Source: Paraburkholderia sp. C35
GTDB taxonomy: Bacteria; Pseudomonadota; Gammaproteobacteria; Burkholderiales; Burkholderiaceae
DNA length: 64,000 nucleotides
Assembly: GCF_003121405.1 (NCBI RefSeq)
Contig: NZ_QBUY01000002.1
Location: 1-64,000 of the forward strand
Reading direction: 5' to 3'
Under the pieces are notes generated by a model, which was not told the DNA's origin, did not search any database, and saw nothing but the letters and a program-made list of their open reading frames with translations. Made by a program: the position numbers and the translations under genes. Shown piece by piece: positions 52,159-61,065 of this stretch. The stretch's first letter is position 1. Each line of letters opens with the position of its first letter.

Positions 52159-52854
52159 ATGGCACACGCCCCTACCGCCGACGCGATCACCCGGCCTCGC
52201 GAGAAATCGACCGAAGCGGTTTACCAGAAGATCCGTGAAATGATCTTGAGCAATGCGTTGCGGCCCGGCACGCAGATGCTCGAACAGGAACTCGTGCAGA
52301 TGTTCGGCGTGAGCCGCACGCCCGTGCGCGAGGCGCTGATCCGTTTGCAAAGCGAACATCTGGTGCAGATCGTGCCGCGACACGGCGTACGCGTGCGCAA
52401 CGTGTCGCTGGCCGATCTCGAAGAGGTATTTCAGGTGCAGACCAGCCTTGAGGCGACAGCCGCGTTGGTGGTTGCAGCACGCAAGCCGGGCGCAAGAGAA
52501 CTCAAGCCGCTTGAAAGATCATGCTCCGACATGGAACGCGCCTTCGATAAGGACGATCGGGAAGCGTGGGCCGCGGCCTGCGAATCGTTCTATCTGCATC
52601 TCGTTACGTTGAGCGGCAATCCGCGCCTTGTGCAGGTAGTGAGTGAATGCGTCGGTCAGGTGCGGCGCGTTCGTGAACTCACGCTGAAACTCATTGCCAT
52701 CCCCGACTCGCAAGCGCAAACGCTGCGCGACATCATCGACGCTTTGCGAAGCGGCGACGGCGCGACAGCCGAGACGCTGTGCCGGCAGCACCGCGCGGCC
52801 AATCTGGACAGTCAGATTGAAGCCTTGCGGCGCTTCCGCATTCTCGACGTGTGA
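52159..52854 (+). CDS. GntR family regulator, FCD type
   Basis: A 231-residue FadR-like regulator. The winged helix is VYQKIREMILSNALRPGTQ then LVQMFGVSRTPVREALIRLQ, and the FCD domain shows LVTLSGNPRLVQVVSECVGQ near residue 155. An ATG at 52150 would add three residues, but GGA lies 9 bases before 52159. It converges with the lyase gene at 52871-53749, from which it is separated by 16 bases. It may control that lyase, the glutaredoxin-DinB gene or a distant target. Confidence 0.9.
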   Translation: MAHAPTADAITRPREKSTEAVYQKIREMILSNALRPGTQMLEQELVQMFGVSRTPVREALIRLQSEHLVQIVPRHGVRVRNVSLADLEEVFQVQTSLEATAALVVAARKPGARELKPLERSCSDMERAFDKDDREAWAAACESFYLHLVTLSGNPRLVQVVSECVGQVRRVRELTLKLIAIPDSQAQTLRDIIDALRSGDGATAETLCRQHRAANLDSQIEALRRFRILDV

Positions 52855-52870
52855 CTGTGCCTCTCAGCGC

Positions 52871-53749
52871 TCAGCCAGCGTGCGCGCGATCGAATGCCCA
52901 CACTTCCGGGAAGCCCATCAACTCGCACATGTCGGAAAACGGGAACATGTTGCCGGTGGCATGCTGCGTTCCGGCGCCCGCAAGAATCTCGCCGTACACG
53001 CCTTTGAGTGCCTTCGCGACCGACAGAAATCCCGAAGCCGGATAGATCGCCAGCGAAAACCCGAACTCCTGCAATTGCGCCGGCGGCACTTGCGGCGTGC
53101 GCCCGCCTTCCACCACATTCACGAGCAGCGGCATGTCGAAGGTGCGCCCGATCTTCTCCAGTTCATCGACACTCTCGGGCGATTCGATGAACAGCACGTC
53201 TGCGCCCGCTTTCGCATACGCTTCGCCACGCCGCAGCGCTTCATCAAGGCCGAGCGACGTGCGTGCGTCCGTGCGCGCGATGATCTGAAAGTTGCTGTCG
53301 CTCCGGCTCTCGACGGCAACCTTGATCTTCGCGACCATATCGTCGAGCGGAATCACGCGGCGTCCGGGCGTGTGTCCGCACTTCTTCGGAAACTCCTGGT
53401 CTTCGAGTTGAATGCCCGCTGCACCCGCGTGTTCGTAGCCGCGCACGGTATGCGCGACGTTCAGCAGACCGCCATAACCCGTATCGGCGTCGCAGATGAT
53501 CGGCGTGTTCGTGCCGCTGCAAAACGCCGCCACGCGATTGACCATGTCCGTGTAGGTTGCAAGGCCCGCATCCGGCAGGCCTAGATACGACGCCACCGTC
53601 CCGAAGCCTGTCATGTACAGACACTCGAAGCCCATCGAATCCGCCATTTTTGCGGAGATCATGTCGAAGATGCCCGGCGCGGTCACGATCTCCTTGCGCG
53701 CGAAGCGTGCCTTCAGTGTCTTGCGTTTATCGTGGTGTGCAATGCTCAT
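52871..53749 (-). CDS. Isocitrate lyase/PEP mutase family lyase, second member
   Basis: A 292-residue TIM-barrel protein. DADTGYGG is near residue 88, LEDQEFPKKCGHTPGR near residue 118 (again with KKCGH), and ARTDA near residue 160. It is clearly related to the lyase at 42917-43792 but not a recent duplicate. It follows an MFS transporter gene by 25 bases, with a GntR-type gene before that, so GntR-MFS-lyase forms a separate three-gene operon. Likely role: cleavage of an imported hydroxy-dicarboxylate; carboxyvinyl-carboxyphosphonate or oxaloacetate activity cannot be excluded. Confidence 0.9.
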   Translation of the reverse strand: MSIAHHDKRKTLKARFARKEIVTAPGIFDMISAKMADSMGFECLYMTGFGTVASYLGLPDAGLATYTDMVNRVAAFCSGTNTPIICDADTGYGGLLNVAHTVRGYEHAGAAGIQLEDQEFPKKCGHTPGRRVIPLDDMVAKIKVAVESRSDSNFQIIARTDARTSLGLDEALRRGEAYAKAGADVLFIESPESVDELEKIGRTFDMPLLVNVVEGGRTPQVPPAQLQEFGFSLAIYPASGFLSVAKALKGVYGEILAGAGTQHATGNMFPFSDMCELMGFPEVWAFDRAHAG

Positions 53750-53774
53750 GGCGTGTCCTGTAACGGTGAGATGG

Positions 53775-55163
53775 TCAACGGTGCGATTCCTGCGAAAGCG
53801 ATGACGCGGCGGCGAACGCATCGCTGGTTTCGGGCGCGATGTCTTCGAGCGAACGGCGATTGGTTTCGATGCCGAACAACGCAAGCACGCCGACGAGCAC
53901 CGCGCACGTGCCGGCGATCATCGACAGCACGTCCTTGATGCCGCCCACTGCATACATCGCGACAACGAGCTGCGGCGCGAGAATCCCCGTCACGCGGCCG
54001 GCGCATCCGGCGATGCCGTTGGCGCGCATACGGTTCTCGGTCGCGAACAGTTCGGGGATATACGTCGCGACGCCGAGCGCGACCATCAGATAGGTGAGCG
54101 TGAAGAGGCAAAAGCCCAGCAGCGTTGCCATCTCGACGCTGGTCGAATGCCCGTACAACCAGCCGATCAGTGCCGCAAGCGCGGCAACCGCGAGCAATCC
54201 GTTCTTGCGCCCCACGCGATCCGCGATGAGCACGCCGATAAGCGCACCCGCCGGTCCACCGAGCGACATCAGCGTGCTGTAGCCGAGCGATGACGCCATG
54301 CCGAGACCCTGTTTGATCAGGAACGTCGGCACCCAGACGATGAACCCGTAGATCACCATGTTCACAGCAATCTGCACGACAATCGACACGAAGGTTCGCC
54401 TCAGTTGCGGCGGCACGAAGAGATCGAGAATCGTGGTGCGGGACGCGGTGGTACGCGGCGTTTCCACGACAGGCGGCAAGGTGCCATCGCGCGACGATTC
54501 TTCTTCGGCTGCACGCAATATCGCTTCGGCTTCCGCGTAGCGGCCTTTCGATTCGAGCCAGCGTGGCGACTCAGGCGTGCGTTTGCGAATGACCCACACG
54601 ACCATTGCGCCGATACCGACGATGGCGAACATCGCGCGCCAGCCTATCGTCGGAATGATCAGATAACCCAGCAGGCTCGAAAAGAACAGCGCCGAATTCG
54701 TGATCAGCGAGAGATACGCAGACCACTTGCCGCGCACGGCAGGCGGCATGAATTCACCAATCGATCCATAGCCGACCACGATCTCCGCACCTAGCCCCAA
54801 TCCCATGAAAAAGCGGCACACGATGAGCCATGTCATCGACGGCGCGAATGCTCCCGCGATCGACGCCAGTCCGAACACGGCAAGATTGAACTGATAGGTG
54901 AACTTGCGTCCTTTCGCGTCGCCGAGCACGCCCGCCGTGAACGCGCCGAGCAACATGCCGATAAAGGTCGATGAGAGAAACGCCGCATTGAGTAGCAGCG
55001 TCGACCAGCCGCTTTTCGCCAGCGCGCCGAGCACACTGCCCGCGAGGTAGATGTCGAACGAATCGAGAAACATGCCCGCGCCGATCAGCCAGAGCACGCG
55101 TTTGTGGAAGCCGGAAATCGGCAAGCGGTCGAGGCGCGGACCCGCGGTCACTGTACTCAGCAC
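53775..55163 (-). CDS. MFS transporter, sugar/aromatic-acid:H+ symporter type
   Basis: A 462-residue inner-membrane protein with about 12 spans. GAGMFLDSFDIYLAGSVLG near residue 30, GVLGDAKGRKFTYQ near residue 80 and the central IRKRTPESPRWLESKGRYAE loop near residue 200 fit the sugar-porter/aromatic-acid branch. The GTG at 55163 is preferred: AAGGAG lies 8 bases upstream, and the frame above it starts only at a TTG. It probably imports the substrate of the lyase encoded 25 bases downstream. It carries an unusually long cytoplasmic loop of about 50 residues between spans 6 and 7. Confidence 0.88.
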   Translation of the reverse strand: MLSTVTAGPRLDRLPISGFHKRVLWLIGAGMFLDSFDIYLAGSVLGALAKSGWSTLLLNAAFLSSTFIGMLLGAFTAGVLGDAKGRKFTYQFNLAVFGLASIAGAFAPSMTWLIVCRFFMGLGLGAEIVVGYGSIGEFMPPAVRGKWSAYLSLITNSALFFSSLLGYLIIPTIGWRAMFAIVGIGAMVVWVIRKRTPESPRWLESKGRYAEAEAILRAAEEESSRDGTLPPVVETPRTTASRTTILDLFVPPQLRRTFVSIVVQIAVNMVIYGFIVWVPTFLIKQGLGMASSLGYSTLMSLGGPAGALIGVLIADRVGRKNGLLAVAALAALIGWLYGHSTSVEMATLLGFCLFTLTYLMVALGVATYIPELFATENRMRANGIAGCAGRVTGILAPQLVVAMYAVGGIKDVLSMIAGTCAVLVGVLALFGIETNRRSLEDIAPETSDAFAAASSLSQESHR

Positions 55164-55235
55164 GTCGTGTCTCCTTTGCCGTCGTAGCGGCAATATGTGT
55201 CAACGCGCCACGCGCGTTCGATAACCGGCTCTCTT

Positions 55236-55940
55236 TCAGCTGTTCGGACTTTCCCTGTTGTAGCGGTCGATCACTGCTTTCTCGGCAGCGAGGATGTGGC
55301 AGCGCATGATGGCTTCCACCCACGCGGCATTGCGTTGTTCGAGCGCCGAGACGATCTCGACGTGTTGACGCGCGCTGCGCACGCGATCGTCGTCCTCGTA
55401 AGTATCGAAGGTCCACTTGATGAGTGGCGTTTCCTTCATCGATCTGAGCGAGCGATCCAGACGCGCGTTGTTTGCGGCGGCCGTCACGATCGCGTGAAAC
55501 TCGCCGTTGGCCGCGAACCATGCTTCGCTGGACGATGTGGTGGACGGCTCCTGCGTGATGTCGAGCATCGCAGTGGCAAGCGCCTTGAGCCGTTCGATGT
55601 CGGATGCCGTGATGTGCAATGCGGCGCGTGAGGCGAGATAAGGCTCGATCAGGAGGCGCGCTTCGAAAATCTCGCGAACGTCCTGCAGGGTCCACGCCTT
55701 GACGCGCACGCCGTAATTCGGCCGCGTCTCGACCCAGCCTTCTGCATCGAGTCGACGCAATGCCTCGCGCACGGGCGTACGGCTTACGCCAAGGCTTTTC
55801 GCCAGTTGTTCTTCGCGCAGATATTGCCCGGCGCTGTAGCGGCCGGTCGCCAGCGCGTCCTTGATCGCCAGATAGACGTCGTCGCCGGAGCGTGACGCTT
55901 CGGGCAGCGTTGTATGCAATATTGCCTCTGACACTGCCAT
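55236..55940 (-). CDS. GntR family regulator, FCD type
   Basis: A 234-residue regulator. The winged helix spans about residues 20-85 (VYLAIKDALATGRYSAGQYL; LAKSLGVSRTPVREALRRLD), followed by an FCD-type helical domain (ILAAEKAVIDRYNRESPNS at the end). It is the first gene of the operon with the MFS transporter and lyase. Two TGTATGCA-core elements, one spanning codons 7-11 and one upstream of the start, suggest strong autoregulation. The effector is probably the transported acid. Confidence 0.91.
   Translation of the reverse strand: MAVSEAILHTTLPEASRSGDDVYLAIKDALATGRYSAGQYLREEQLAKSLGVSRTPVREALRRLDAEGWVETRPNYGVRVKAWTLQDVREIFEARLLIEPYLASRAALHITASDIERLKALATAMLDITQEPSTTSSSEAWFAANGEFHAIVTAAANNARLDRSLRSMKETPLIKWTFDTYEDDDRVRSARQHVEIVSALEQRNAAWVEAIMRCHILAAEKAVIDRYNRESPNS
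55909..55920. promoter_or_regulatory. GTTGTATGCAAT inside the gntR start region
   Basis: Overlaps codons 7-11 of the GntR gene and differs by one base from the perfect palindrome at 55971-55982, with centres 62 bases apart. The pair could be bridged by a dimer of dimers; inferred only. Confidence 0.5.
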
Positions 55941-55970
55941 TTCCGTCCAAATTGGCCGTTTGACGAATTT

Positions 55971-55982
55971 ATTGTATGCAAT
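55971..55982. promoter_or_regulatory. Palindrome ATTGTATGCAAT, putative GntR/FCD operator
   Basis: A perfect ATTG-TATG-CAAT palindrome 31 bases upstream of the GntR start codon. It shares its core with the element at 49399-49414. Confidence 0.6.
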
Positions 55983-56059
55983 GTGGGCGATTTGAGATGT
56001 GGGGATTTCCCTGGACCTTGTCGCCCCCGTGGGGCCTTGGCGATTTCCAGAGGAACCAG

Positions 56060-56088
56060 TTGCTACGCGGCGAGATACTGTATATATT
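56060..56088 (+). promoter_or_regulatory. Sigma-70-like promoter of the SOS-type gene
   Basis: TTGCTA (56060-56065) and TATATT (56083-56088) are spaced by 17 bases, the ideal sigma-70 spacing. The -10 hexamer lies inside the first LexA box, so LexA would block RNA polymerase directly. Confidence 0.65.
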
Positions 56089-56093
56089 CACAG
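56078..56093. promoter_or_regulatory. LexA box 1, CTGTATATATTCACAG
   Basis: Fits the proteobacterial LexA consensus CTG-N10-CAG with an A/T-rich centre. It overlaps the -10 region of the promoter for the 94-residue gene. Confidence 0.85.
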
Positions 56094-56095
56094 TA

Positions 56096-56111
56096 CTGTG
56101 TTTACATACAG
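56096..56111. promoter_or_regulatory. LexA box 2, CTGTGTTTACATACAG
   Basis: A second CTG-N10-CAG site only 2 bases after box 1 (18 bases centre to centre), 14 bases before the start codon. Tandem boxes at this spacing allow cooperative LexA binding, as at strongly repressed SOS genes. Confidence 0.8.
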
Positions 56112-56124
56112 CACTGGAGCCGTC

Positions 56125-56409
56125 ATGGAGCATCTGGTCAGGGTGTACAACGAGCAAGATCGTCAAACGCTTGAGTGGCTGCGCAAGCATGTCGGCGACG
56201 CGACGATCGCAGCCGCCGCCAAACGGTGTGCGGGAGGCAAGCCATTTCTGTCATCGGTGTGCCGGCAGATCGGCGTGCGGCCGCCTCGCTTTGCGGAGCC
56301 GAGCCGCCCGGCTCCGACGGCGACAGGAGAGCAAGCGCTGGCAACGCTCCGGGGGATTCTCGCCACGCACGCCGGGCGAACCAGCGGCGGCATTGCACGG
56401 ACACACTGA
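56125..56409 (+). CDS. Small SOS-regulated protein of unknown function
   Basis: A 94-residue basic protein, not recognised. The N-terminus MEHLVRVYNEQDRQTLEWLR is followed by a helix-rich stretch ATIAAAAKRCAG then FLSSVCRQIGVRPPRF that loosely resembles a helix-turn-helix, and a proline/alanine-rich tail. There is no signal peptide or membrane span. TGGAG lies 6 bases before the ATG. Two tandem LexA boxes and a sigma-70-like promoter sit directly upstream, and a strong terminator follows 85 bases after the stop, so it is a single-gene transcript under SOS control. A role in DNA repair, replication or division arrest is inferred from regulation alone. Confidence 0.75.
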   Translation: MEHLVRVYNEQDRQTLEWLRKHVGDATIAAAAKRCAGGKPFLSSVCRQIGVRPPRFAEPSRPAPTATGEQALATLRGILATHAGRTSGGIARTH

Positions 56410-56493
56410 GTCGCAGCCGGTTTAGGGCGCGGCCACTCCGAATGAAGCCATGCCTGGGTCATGGCGCAGGAGAGCACGTGGCCCAAAGACTCG

Positions 56494-56520
56494 AAAGGCG
56501 ACGGGCTTCCGTCGCCTTTT
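56494..56520. terminator. Rho-independent terminator after the SOS-type gene
   Basis: A perfect 11-bp stem AAAGGCGACGG / CCGTCGCCTTT with the loop GCTT, followed by TTTT on the plus strand. On the minus strand it could also end the garD transcript, whose stop lies 43 bases away at 56563. Confidence 0.85.
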
Positions 56521-56562
56521 GACATCGCGTGAATGATTCGGGCCGTCGAGGCCCACAGGCAA

Positions 56563-58149
56563 TCAGGTCACCGGCGCGGGATTGAAAAGCACCAGTGCGT
56601 TGTGCAGTTTGAGCGCTTCAGCGCAGGTCTGCTTCCGTCCACTCGCAACTTCCAGCATCAGGCGGAACAGTTCCCAGCCCACGTCTTCGATCGTTGCGTC
56701 GCCCGTCGCGATCGTGCCGGCGTTGATGTCCATCAGATCGAACCAGCGGCGCGCCAGATCCGAGCGTGTGGCCACCTTGATAACGGGCACTTCCGCGAGG
56801 CTATACGGCGTGCCGCGGCCCGTCGTGAACACGTGCAGGTTGATGCCCGCTGCCACCTGCAGCGTGCCGCAAATGAAATCGCTCGCCGGTGTCGCCGCGT
56901 AGATCAAGCCTTTTTGCGTTGCCTTCTCGCCAGGCGAGAGCACGCCGGAGATCGGCGAGTTGCCCGACTTGATAATCGATCCCATCGCCTTTTCGACGAT
57001 ATTCGACAGGCCGCCTTTCTTGTTGCCAGGCGTCGTGTTGGCACTGCGGTCCGCGCCGCCTCGCTTGAGATAACTGTCGTACCACGCCATCTCGCGGATG
57101 CTGGCCGCCGCCACATCGGCATTGGCCGCGCGACCCGTGAGTTGCCCGACGCCGTCCCGCACTTCCGTCACTTCCGAGAACATCACGGTCGCGCCCGCGC
57201 GAACCAGCAGGTCCGTTGCAAAACCCACGGCCGGGTTGGCCGTGAGACCGGAAAACGCGTCGCTGCCGCCGCATTGAACGCCGATCACGAGATCAGATGC
57301 CGGACAGGTCTCGCGACGCCGGTTGTCGAGCCGCTTCAGATGACCTTCGGCCATCTTCATGATCGAGTCGATCATCGACTGGAAGCCGACATGCGATTCG
57401 TCCTGCAAGGTGACGACGTCGCCATTGCCTGACTCCGCCGAGAGGTCGCCGATGTCCGCGACGTCGTCCGTCACCGTCGAGATCGGAATCGTACCAGGCG
57501 GCATGAGGCGTTCGGGCTGCAGTTTCTCGCAACCGAGACTGACCATCATGACCTCGCCGCCGAAGTTCGGATTCAGGCTGATGTTGCGCACCGTGCGGAT
57601 CGGCACCATTGCGTCGGGCGCGTCGATCGCGACACCGCAACCGTACGTGTGTCCGAGACTCACGACATCGTCCACGTTCGGATATTTCGGCAACAGTTCG
57701 GCCTTGATCCGTGTCACTGCATGCTGGACCACATCGGCGACGCACTGCACGGTCGTCGTGATGGCGAGGATGTTGCGCGTGCCGACCGAACCATCCGCGT
57801 TGCGATAGCCCTCGAAGGTAAAGCCATCGAGCGGCGGCATGTCGGGCGCCTTGATCGTCGCAATGGGCAGATCGTCCAGCGCCGGCGGCGTCGGCATACG
57901 GATGACGTGCTCGTTCACCCAACTGCCCTTCGGAAGCGCCTTGAGCGCGTAACCAATGACGACGTTGTAACGCACGACAGCGTCGCCCTCAGCCAGATCC
58001 TGAAGCGCGACCTTGTGTCCCTGCGGCACGCGCTCGCACAAGGTCAGCCCGTCAGAAAAAACGGCGCCTGTGTCGAGGCCACCGTCATTGACGACGATCG
58101 CGACGTTGTCGTCGGGGTGCACGCGAATATAAAGCGGTGACTGTTTCAT
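56563..58149 (-). CDS. garD: Galactarate dehydratase (UxaA family)
   Basis: A 528-residue enzyme with the full-length GarD pattern: an N-terminal SAF-like domain ([32 protein letters not shown]), the linker [19 protein letters not shown], and the catalytic part with [47 protein letters not shown] and [15 protein letters not shown]. It dehydrates meso-galactarate to 5-dehydro-4-deoxy-glucarate (metal-dependent, cytoplasm). It is divergent from kdgD, which uses that product. It ends FNPAPVT as in the E. coli enzyme, indicating an intact gene. Confidence 0.93.
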   Translation of the reverse strand: MKQSPLYIRVHPDDNVAIVVNDGGLDTGAVFSDGLTLCERVPQGHKVALQDLAEGDAVVRYNVVIGYALKALPKGSWVNEHVIRMPTPPALDDLPIATIKAPDMPPLDGFTFEGYRNADGSVGTRNILAITTTVQCVADVVQHAVTRIKAELLPKYPNVDDVVSLGHTYGCGVAIDAPDAMVPIRTVRNISLNPNFGGEVMMVSLGCEKLQPERLMPPGTIPISTVTDDVADIGDLSAESGNGDVVTLQDESHVGFQSMIDSIMKMAEGHLKRLDNRRRETCPASDLVIGVQCGGSDAFSGLTANPAVGFATDLLVRAGATVMFSEVTEVRDGVGQLTGRAANADVAAASIREMAWYDSYLKRGGADRSANTTPGNKKGGLSNIVEKAMGSIIKSGNSPISGVLSPGEKATQKGLIYAATPASDFICGTLQVAAGINLHVFTTGRGTPYSLAEVPVIKVATRSDLARRWFDLMDINAGTIATGDATIEDVGWELFRLMLEVASGRKQTCAEALKLHNALVLFNPAPVT

Positions 58150-58204
58150 TGCCTTCAGCTCGGATGACTTGATGCCAGTATTTCGTCAAACAACTTTAGA
58201 CGTC

Positions 58205-58214
58205 ATCGTACAAC
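58205..58214. promoter_or_regulatory. ATCGTACAAC, half of an inverted operator-like pair
   Basis: The exact reverse complement, GTTGTACGAT, occurs at 58294-58303 in the same garD-kdgD divergent promoter region. Each probably serves one promoter. A GntR/FCD-type regulator is a reasonable candidate because GTAC-containing cores are common for that family; no regulator gene is adjacent. Confidence 0.5.
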
Positions 58215-58293
58215 GAAACCTGCCCGTACGGTTACGTGTAAACCCTTAAAACCTAGCAAAATTGTGGATTTTGTTTGATTCGGCCTGTGGTCA

Positions 58294-58303
58294 GTTGTAC
58301 GAT
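58294..58303. promoter_or_regulatory. GTTGTACGAT, second half of the inverted pair
   Basis: Reverse complement of the element at 58205-58214. It is 55 bases upstream of the kdgD start. Confidence 0.5.
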
Positions 58304-58358
58304 CTCTTCACGAATTCAGACATACATGTCTAACAACTCATTCTGGACAAACAAGATC

Positions 58359-59276
58359 ATGACGACACCGCAAGAACTCAAGCAGATCGTTTCCGAAGGC
58401 CTGCTTTCCTTCCCCGTCACCGACTTCGACGCGAACGGCGATTTCCGCGCCGACACCTACGCACAACGTCTCGAATGGCTGGCACCGTACGGCGCATCGG
58501 CATTGTTCGTTGCGGGCGGCACGGGCGAGTTCTTTTCGCTCACGCACAGCGAGTACTCAAACGTCGTGCATACCGCGACGGAAGTCTGCAAGGGCAAGGT
58601 GCCGATTCTTGCCGGTGCGGGTGGACCGACCCGCACGGCTATCGCGTTTGCGCAGGAAGCGCAGCGCAAGGGCGCGAATGGCATCCTGCTGATGCCGCAC
58701 TACCTCACCGAAGCATCTCAGCAAGGCATCGCCCTGCACGCCGAACAGGTCTGCAAGTCGGTTCCCGACATGGGCGTGATCATCTACAACCGCGCCAATT
58801 CCAGGCTGAACGCCGAGACGCTGGAACAGCTCGCGGACAAGTGCCCGAACCTGATCGGCTTCAAGGACGGCGTGGGCGACATCGAAAGCATGGTGTCGAT
58901 TCGCCGCCGTCTCGGCGAGCGCTTCTCCTATCTCGGCGGCTTGCCGACGGCAGAGGTCTACGCCGCAGCGTACAAGGCGCTGGGCGTGCCCGTGTATTCG
59001 TCGGCCGTATTCAACTTCATTCCGAAAACGGCCATGCAGTTCTATCGCGCGATCGCCGCGAACGATCACGCCACCACCAACCGTCTGCTCGACGAATTCT
59101 TCCTGCCGTATCTGGCCATCCGCAACCGTCGTGCGGGTTACGCGGTGAGCATCGTGAAAGCAGGCGCCAAACTGGTTGGCCGCGATGCCGGTCCCGTGCG
59201 CGCGCCGCTGACCGACCTGACGGAAGAAGAGCACGCGCAACTCGATGCATTGATCCGCAAGCTCGGCGCGCAATAA
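58359..59276 (+). CDS. kdgD: 5-dehydro-4-deoxyglucarate dehydratase
   Basis: A 305-residue DapA-superfamily lyase. [20 protein letters not shown] near residue 45, the tyrosine in GVIIYNRAN near residue 140, and the Schiff-base lysine in [11 protein letters not shown] near residue 190 match KdgD. It decarboxylates and dehydrates 5-dehydro-4-deoxy-glucarate to 2-oxoglutarate semialdehyde. The ATG at 58359 gives the typical [20 protein letters not shown] start; the longer frame to 58275 is not conserved. Divergent from garD and followed by the MFS transporter. A dedicated 2-oxoglutarate-semialdehyde dehydrogenase is not in the cluster. Confidence 0.93.
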   Translation: MTTPQELKQIVSEGLLSFPVTDFDANGDFRADTYAQRLEWLAPYGASALFVAGGTGEFFSLTHSEYSNVVHTATEVCKGKVPILAGAGGPTRTAIAFAQEAQRKGANGILLMPHYLTEASQQGIALHAEQVCKSVPDMGVIIYNRANSRLNAETLEQLADKCPNLIGFKDGVGDIESMVSIRRRLGERFSYLGGLPTAEVYAAAYKALGVPVYSSAVFNFIPKTAMQFYRAIAANDHATTNRLLDEFFLPYLAIRNRRAGYAVSIVKAGAKLVGRDAGPVRAPLTDLTEEEHAQLDALIRKLGAQ

Positions 59277-59341
59277 GCGTTCGCGGAGGAGACACGCGAG
59301 GCAGCCAGCGCCCTCGCGCATTGCATTCACGAGGAGACATC

Positions 59342-60688
59342 ATGGCGATAAGCCGTACTGCGAACCCGGCGGACGTCGCGGCACCCACGCGCGTTCGCTA
59401 CGTGATCCTGCTGCTGATCTTTGCGATCACCACGTTCAATTACGCGGACCGGGCAACGCTGTCCGTCACCGGCTCGGCAATGCGCGCGGAGTTCGGCTTC
59501 GACGCGATCCGGATGGGCTACATCTTTTCCGCGTTCAGCTGGGCTTACGTGCTTTCGCAAGTGCCGGCGGGATGGCTGCTCGACCGCTTCGGGGCGCGTC
59601 GCGTGTATGCGGCGAGTATCTTTCTGTGGTCGCTGTTCACGTTGCTGCAAAGTACCATCGGCGTGCTGGGCAGCGGCGCGGCGGCTGTCACGGCGTTGTT
59701 CGTCTTGCGTTTCATGATGGGCGCAGCCGAAGCGCCCGCTTTTCCCGCCAACGCCAAAGTGGTTGCCAGCTGGTTTCCGACGAAGGAACGCGGCACGGCA
59801 TCGGCGATCTTCAACTCCGCGCAGTATTTCGCAGCCGTCATTTTCACCCCGTTGATGGCGTGGCTCACACATGCCTTCGGCTGGCATCATGTGTATATCG
59901 GGATGGGTGTCGCGGGATGCCTGCTGGCGTTGACATGGCTGAAGGTGATGAAGAATCCCGCCAGCCATCCTCGCGTCAATCAGTCAGAGCTCGAACATAT
60001 CGAACAGGGTGGCGGTTTGATTCACGGGCACCGCGCGGCGCCGGTTTCGCGTAGTGGCCAGACGCAGTGGTCTGTCATGCGACGACTGCTGACCAACCGG
60101 ATGCTGCTCGGCGTCTACCTTGCGCAGTTCTGCATCAACGTGCTCACGTATTTCTTCCTCACGTGGTTTCCGATCTACCTCGTGCAGGCTCGCGGCATGA
60201 CCATTCTGCAAGCCGGTCTGGTGGCATCGCTGCCCGCGATCTGCGGCTTTCTGGGCGGCGTGCTCGGCGGTGTCCTTTCTGACGCGATGATCCGGCACGG
60301 TCATTCGCTGACCATCGCCCGGAAGGTGCCGATTGTCGGCGGCATGCTGCTGTCCGTCTGCATCATCGGATGCAACTACGTCGACCAGGACTGGCTGGTG
60401 GTCGCGCTGATGTCGCTGGCGTTCTTCGGCAAAGGAATCGGCGCACTGGGCTGGGCTGTCGTCGCGGATACGTCGCCGAAGGAAGCGATCGGTCTTTCCG
60501 GCTCGATCTTCAACATGTTCGGCAACATGGCGGGCATCGTCACGCCTATCGTGATTGGCTATCTGGTTGCACAAACGGGATCGTTCAATGGCGCGCTCGT
60601 GTTCGTCGGTATCAACGCGCTGATCACTATCGTGAGTTATCTCGTGATCGTCAGGGATATTCGGCGCGTTGAATTGAGCGCGTCGTAG
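59342..60688 (+). CDS. MFS transporter, glucarate/galactarate (ACS family, GudP-like)
   Basis: A 448-residue inner-membrane symporter with about 12 spans. RYVILLLIFAITTFNYADRA near residue 18, the span-2 loop FGARRVYAASIFLWSLFTLL near residue 80, and AEAPAFPANAKVVASWFPTKE near residue 130 are signatures of the anion:cation symporters that import D-glucarate, galactarate and relatives. GAGGAG lies 8 bases before the ATG at 59342. Linked to garD and kdgD, so hexarate import is a well-supported assignment. Confidence 0.92.
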   Translation: MAISRTANPADVAAPTRVRYVILLLIFAITTFNYADRATLSVTGSAMRAEFGFDAIRMGYIFSAFSWAYVLSQVPAGWLLDRFGARRVYAASIFLWSLFTLLQSTIGVLGSGAAAVTALFVLRFMMGAAEAPAFPANAKVVASWFPTKERGTASAIFNSAQYFAAVIFTPLMAWLTHAFGWHHVYIGMGVAGCLLALTWLKVMKNPASHPRVNQSELEHIEQGGGLIHGHRAAPVSRSGQTQWSVMRRLLTNRMLLGVYLAQFCINVLTYFFLTWFPIYLVQARGMTILQAGLVASLPAICGFLGGVLGGVLSDAMIRHGHSLTIARKVPIVGGMLLSVCIIGCNYVDQDWLVVALMSLAFFGKGIGALGWAVVADTSPKEAIGLSGSIFNMFGNMAGIVTPIVIGYLVAQTGSFNGALVFVGINALITIVSYLVIVRDIRRVELSAS

Positions 60689-60708
60689 GTGGGCGCTGAT
60701 CATCGGCA

Positions 60709-61065
60709 TCACTCCGGCGCACGAGCCATATCTGCGGCGCTGCGGCAACGTCCCGCAGCGCCCGCATGTCCCGCCCGCAGCAATTCAACCTGCCTCGCCG
60801 CCAGCATCGGAATGATCTGTTCGACCACAACTCGCTGATAGTGAGGCGAGTTGCGGTGCGCTTCGATCGCCGTGCTGTCGCGATACCGCTCCAACAGAAG
60901 CAGCCCATCGGAACTGTCGGCGCTACGGAACACCTCATAACCGAGGCATCCCGGCTCGGCCAGCGACGCTTCCCGCAGCGCCTCGCCCAGCCCGAGCACC
61001 TCCGTCACGCGCCCTTCTGCGACCTGCCAGCGCGCGACCACGACAATCTCCCCGGCCCCGTCCAT
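60709..61065 (-). CDS. Antibiotic biosynthesis monooxygenase (ABM/YgiN-like) domain protein
   Basis: A 118-residue protein with the dimeric alpha/beta-barrel ABM fold. VARWQVAEGRVTEVLGLGEA at the start, LAEPGCLGYEVFRSADSSDG near residue 33 and LLERYRDSTAIEAHRNSPHY near residue 57 fit the YgiN/quinol-monooxygenase group. Members act on quinols or remove reactive products; the substrate is unknown. Its start overlaps the PfpI gene stop by 1 base (TGATG), so the two are co-translated. Confidence 0.86.
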   Translation of the reverse strand: MDGAGEIVVVARWQVAEGRVTEVLGLGEALREASLAEPGCLGYEVFRSADSSDGLLLLERYRDSTAIEAHRNSPHYQRVVVEQIIPMLAARQVELLRAGHAGAAGRCRSAADMARAPE

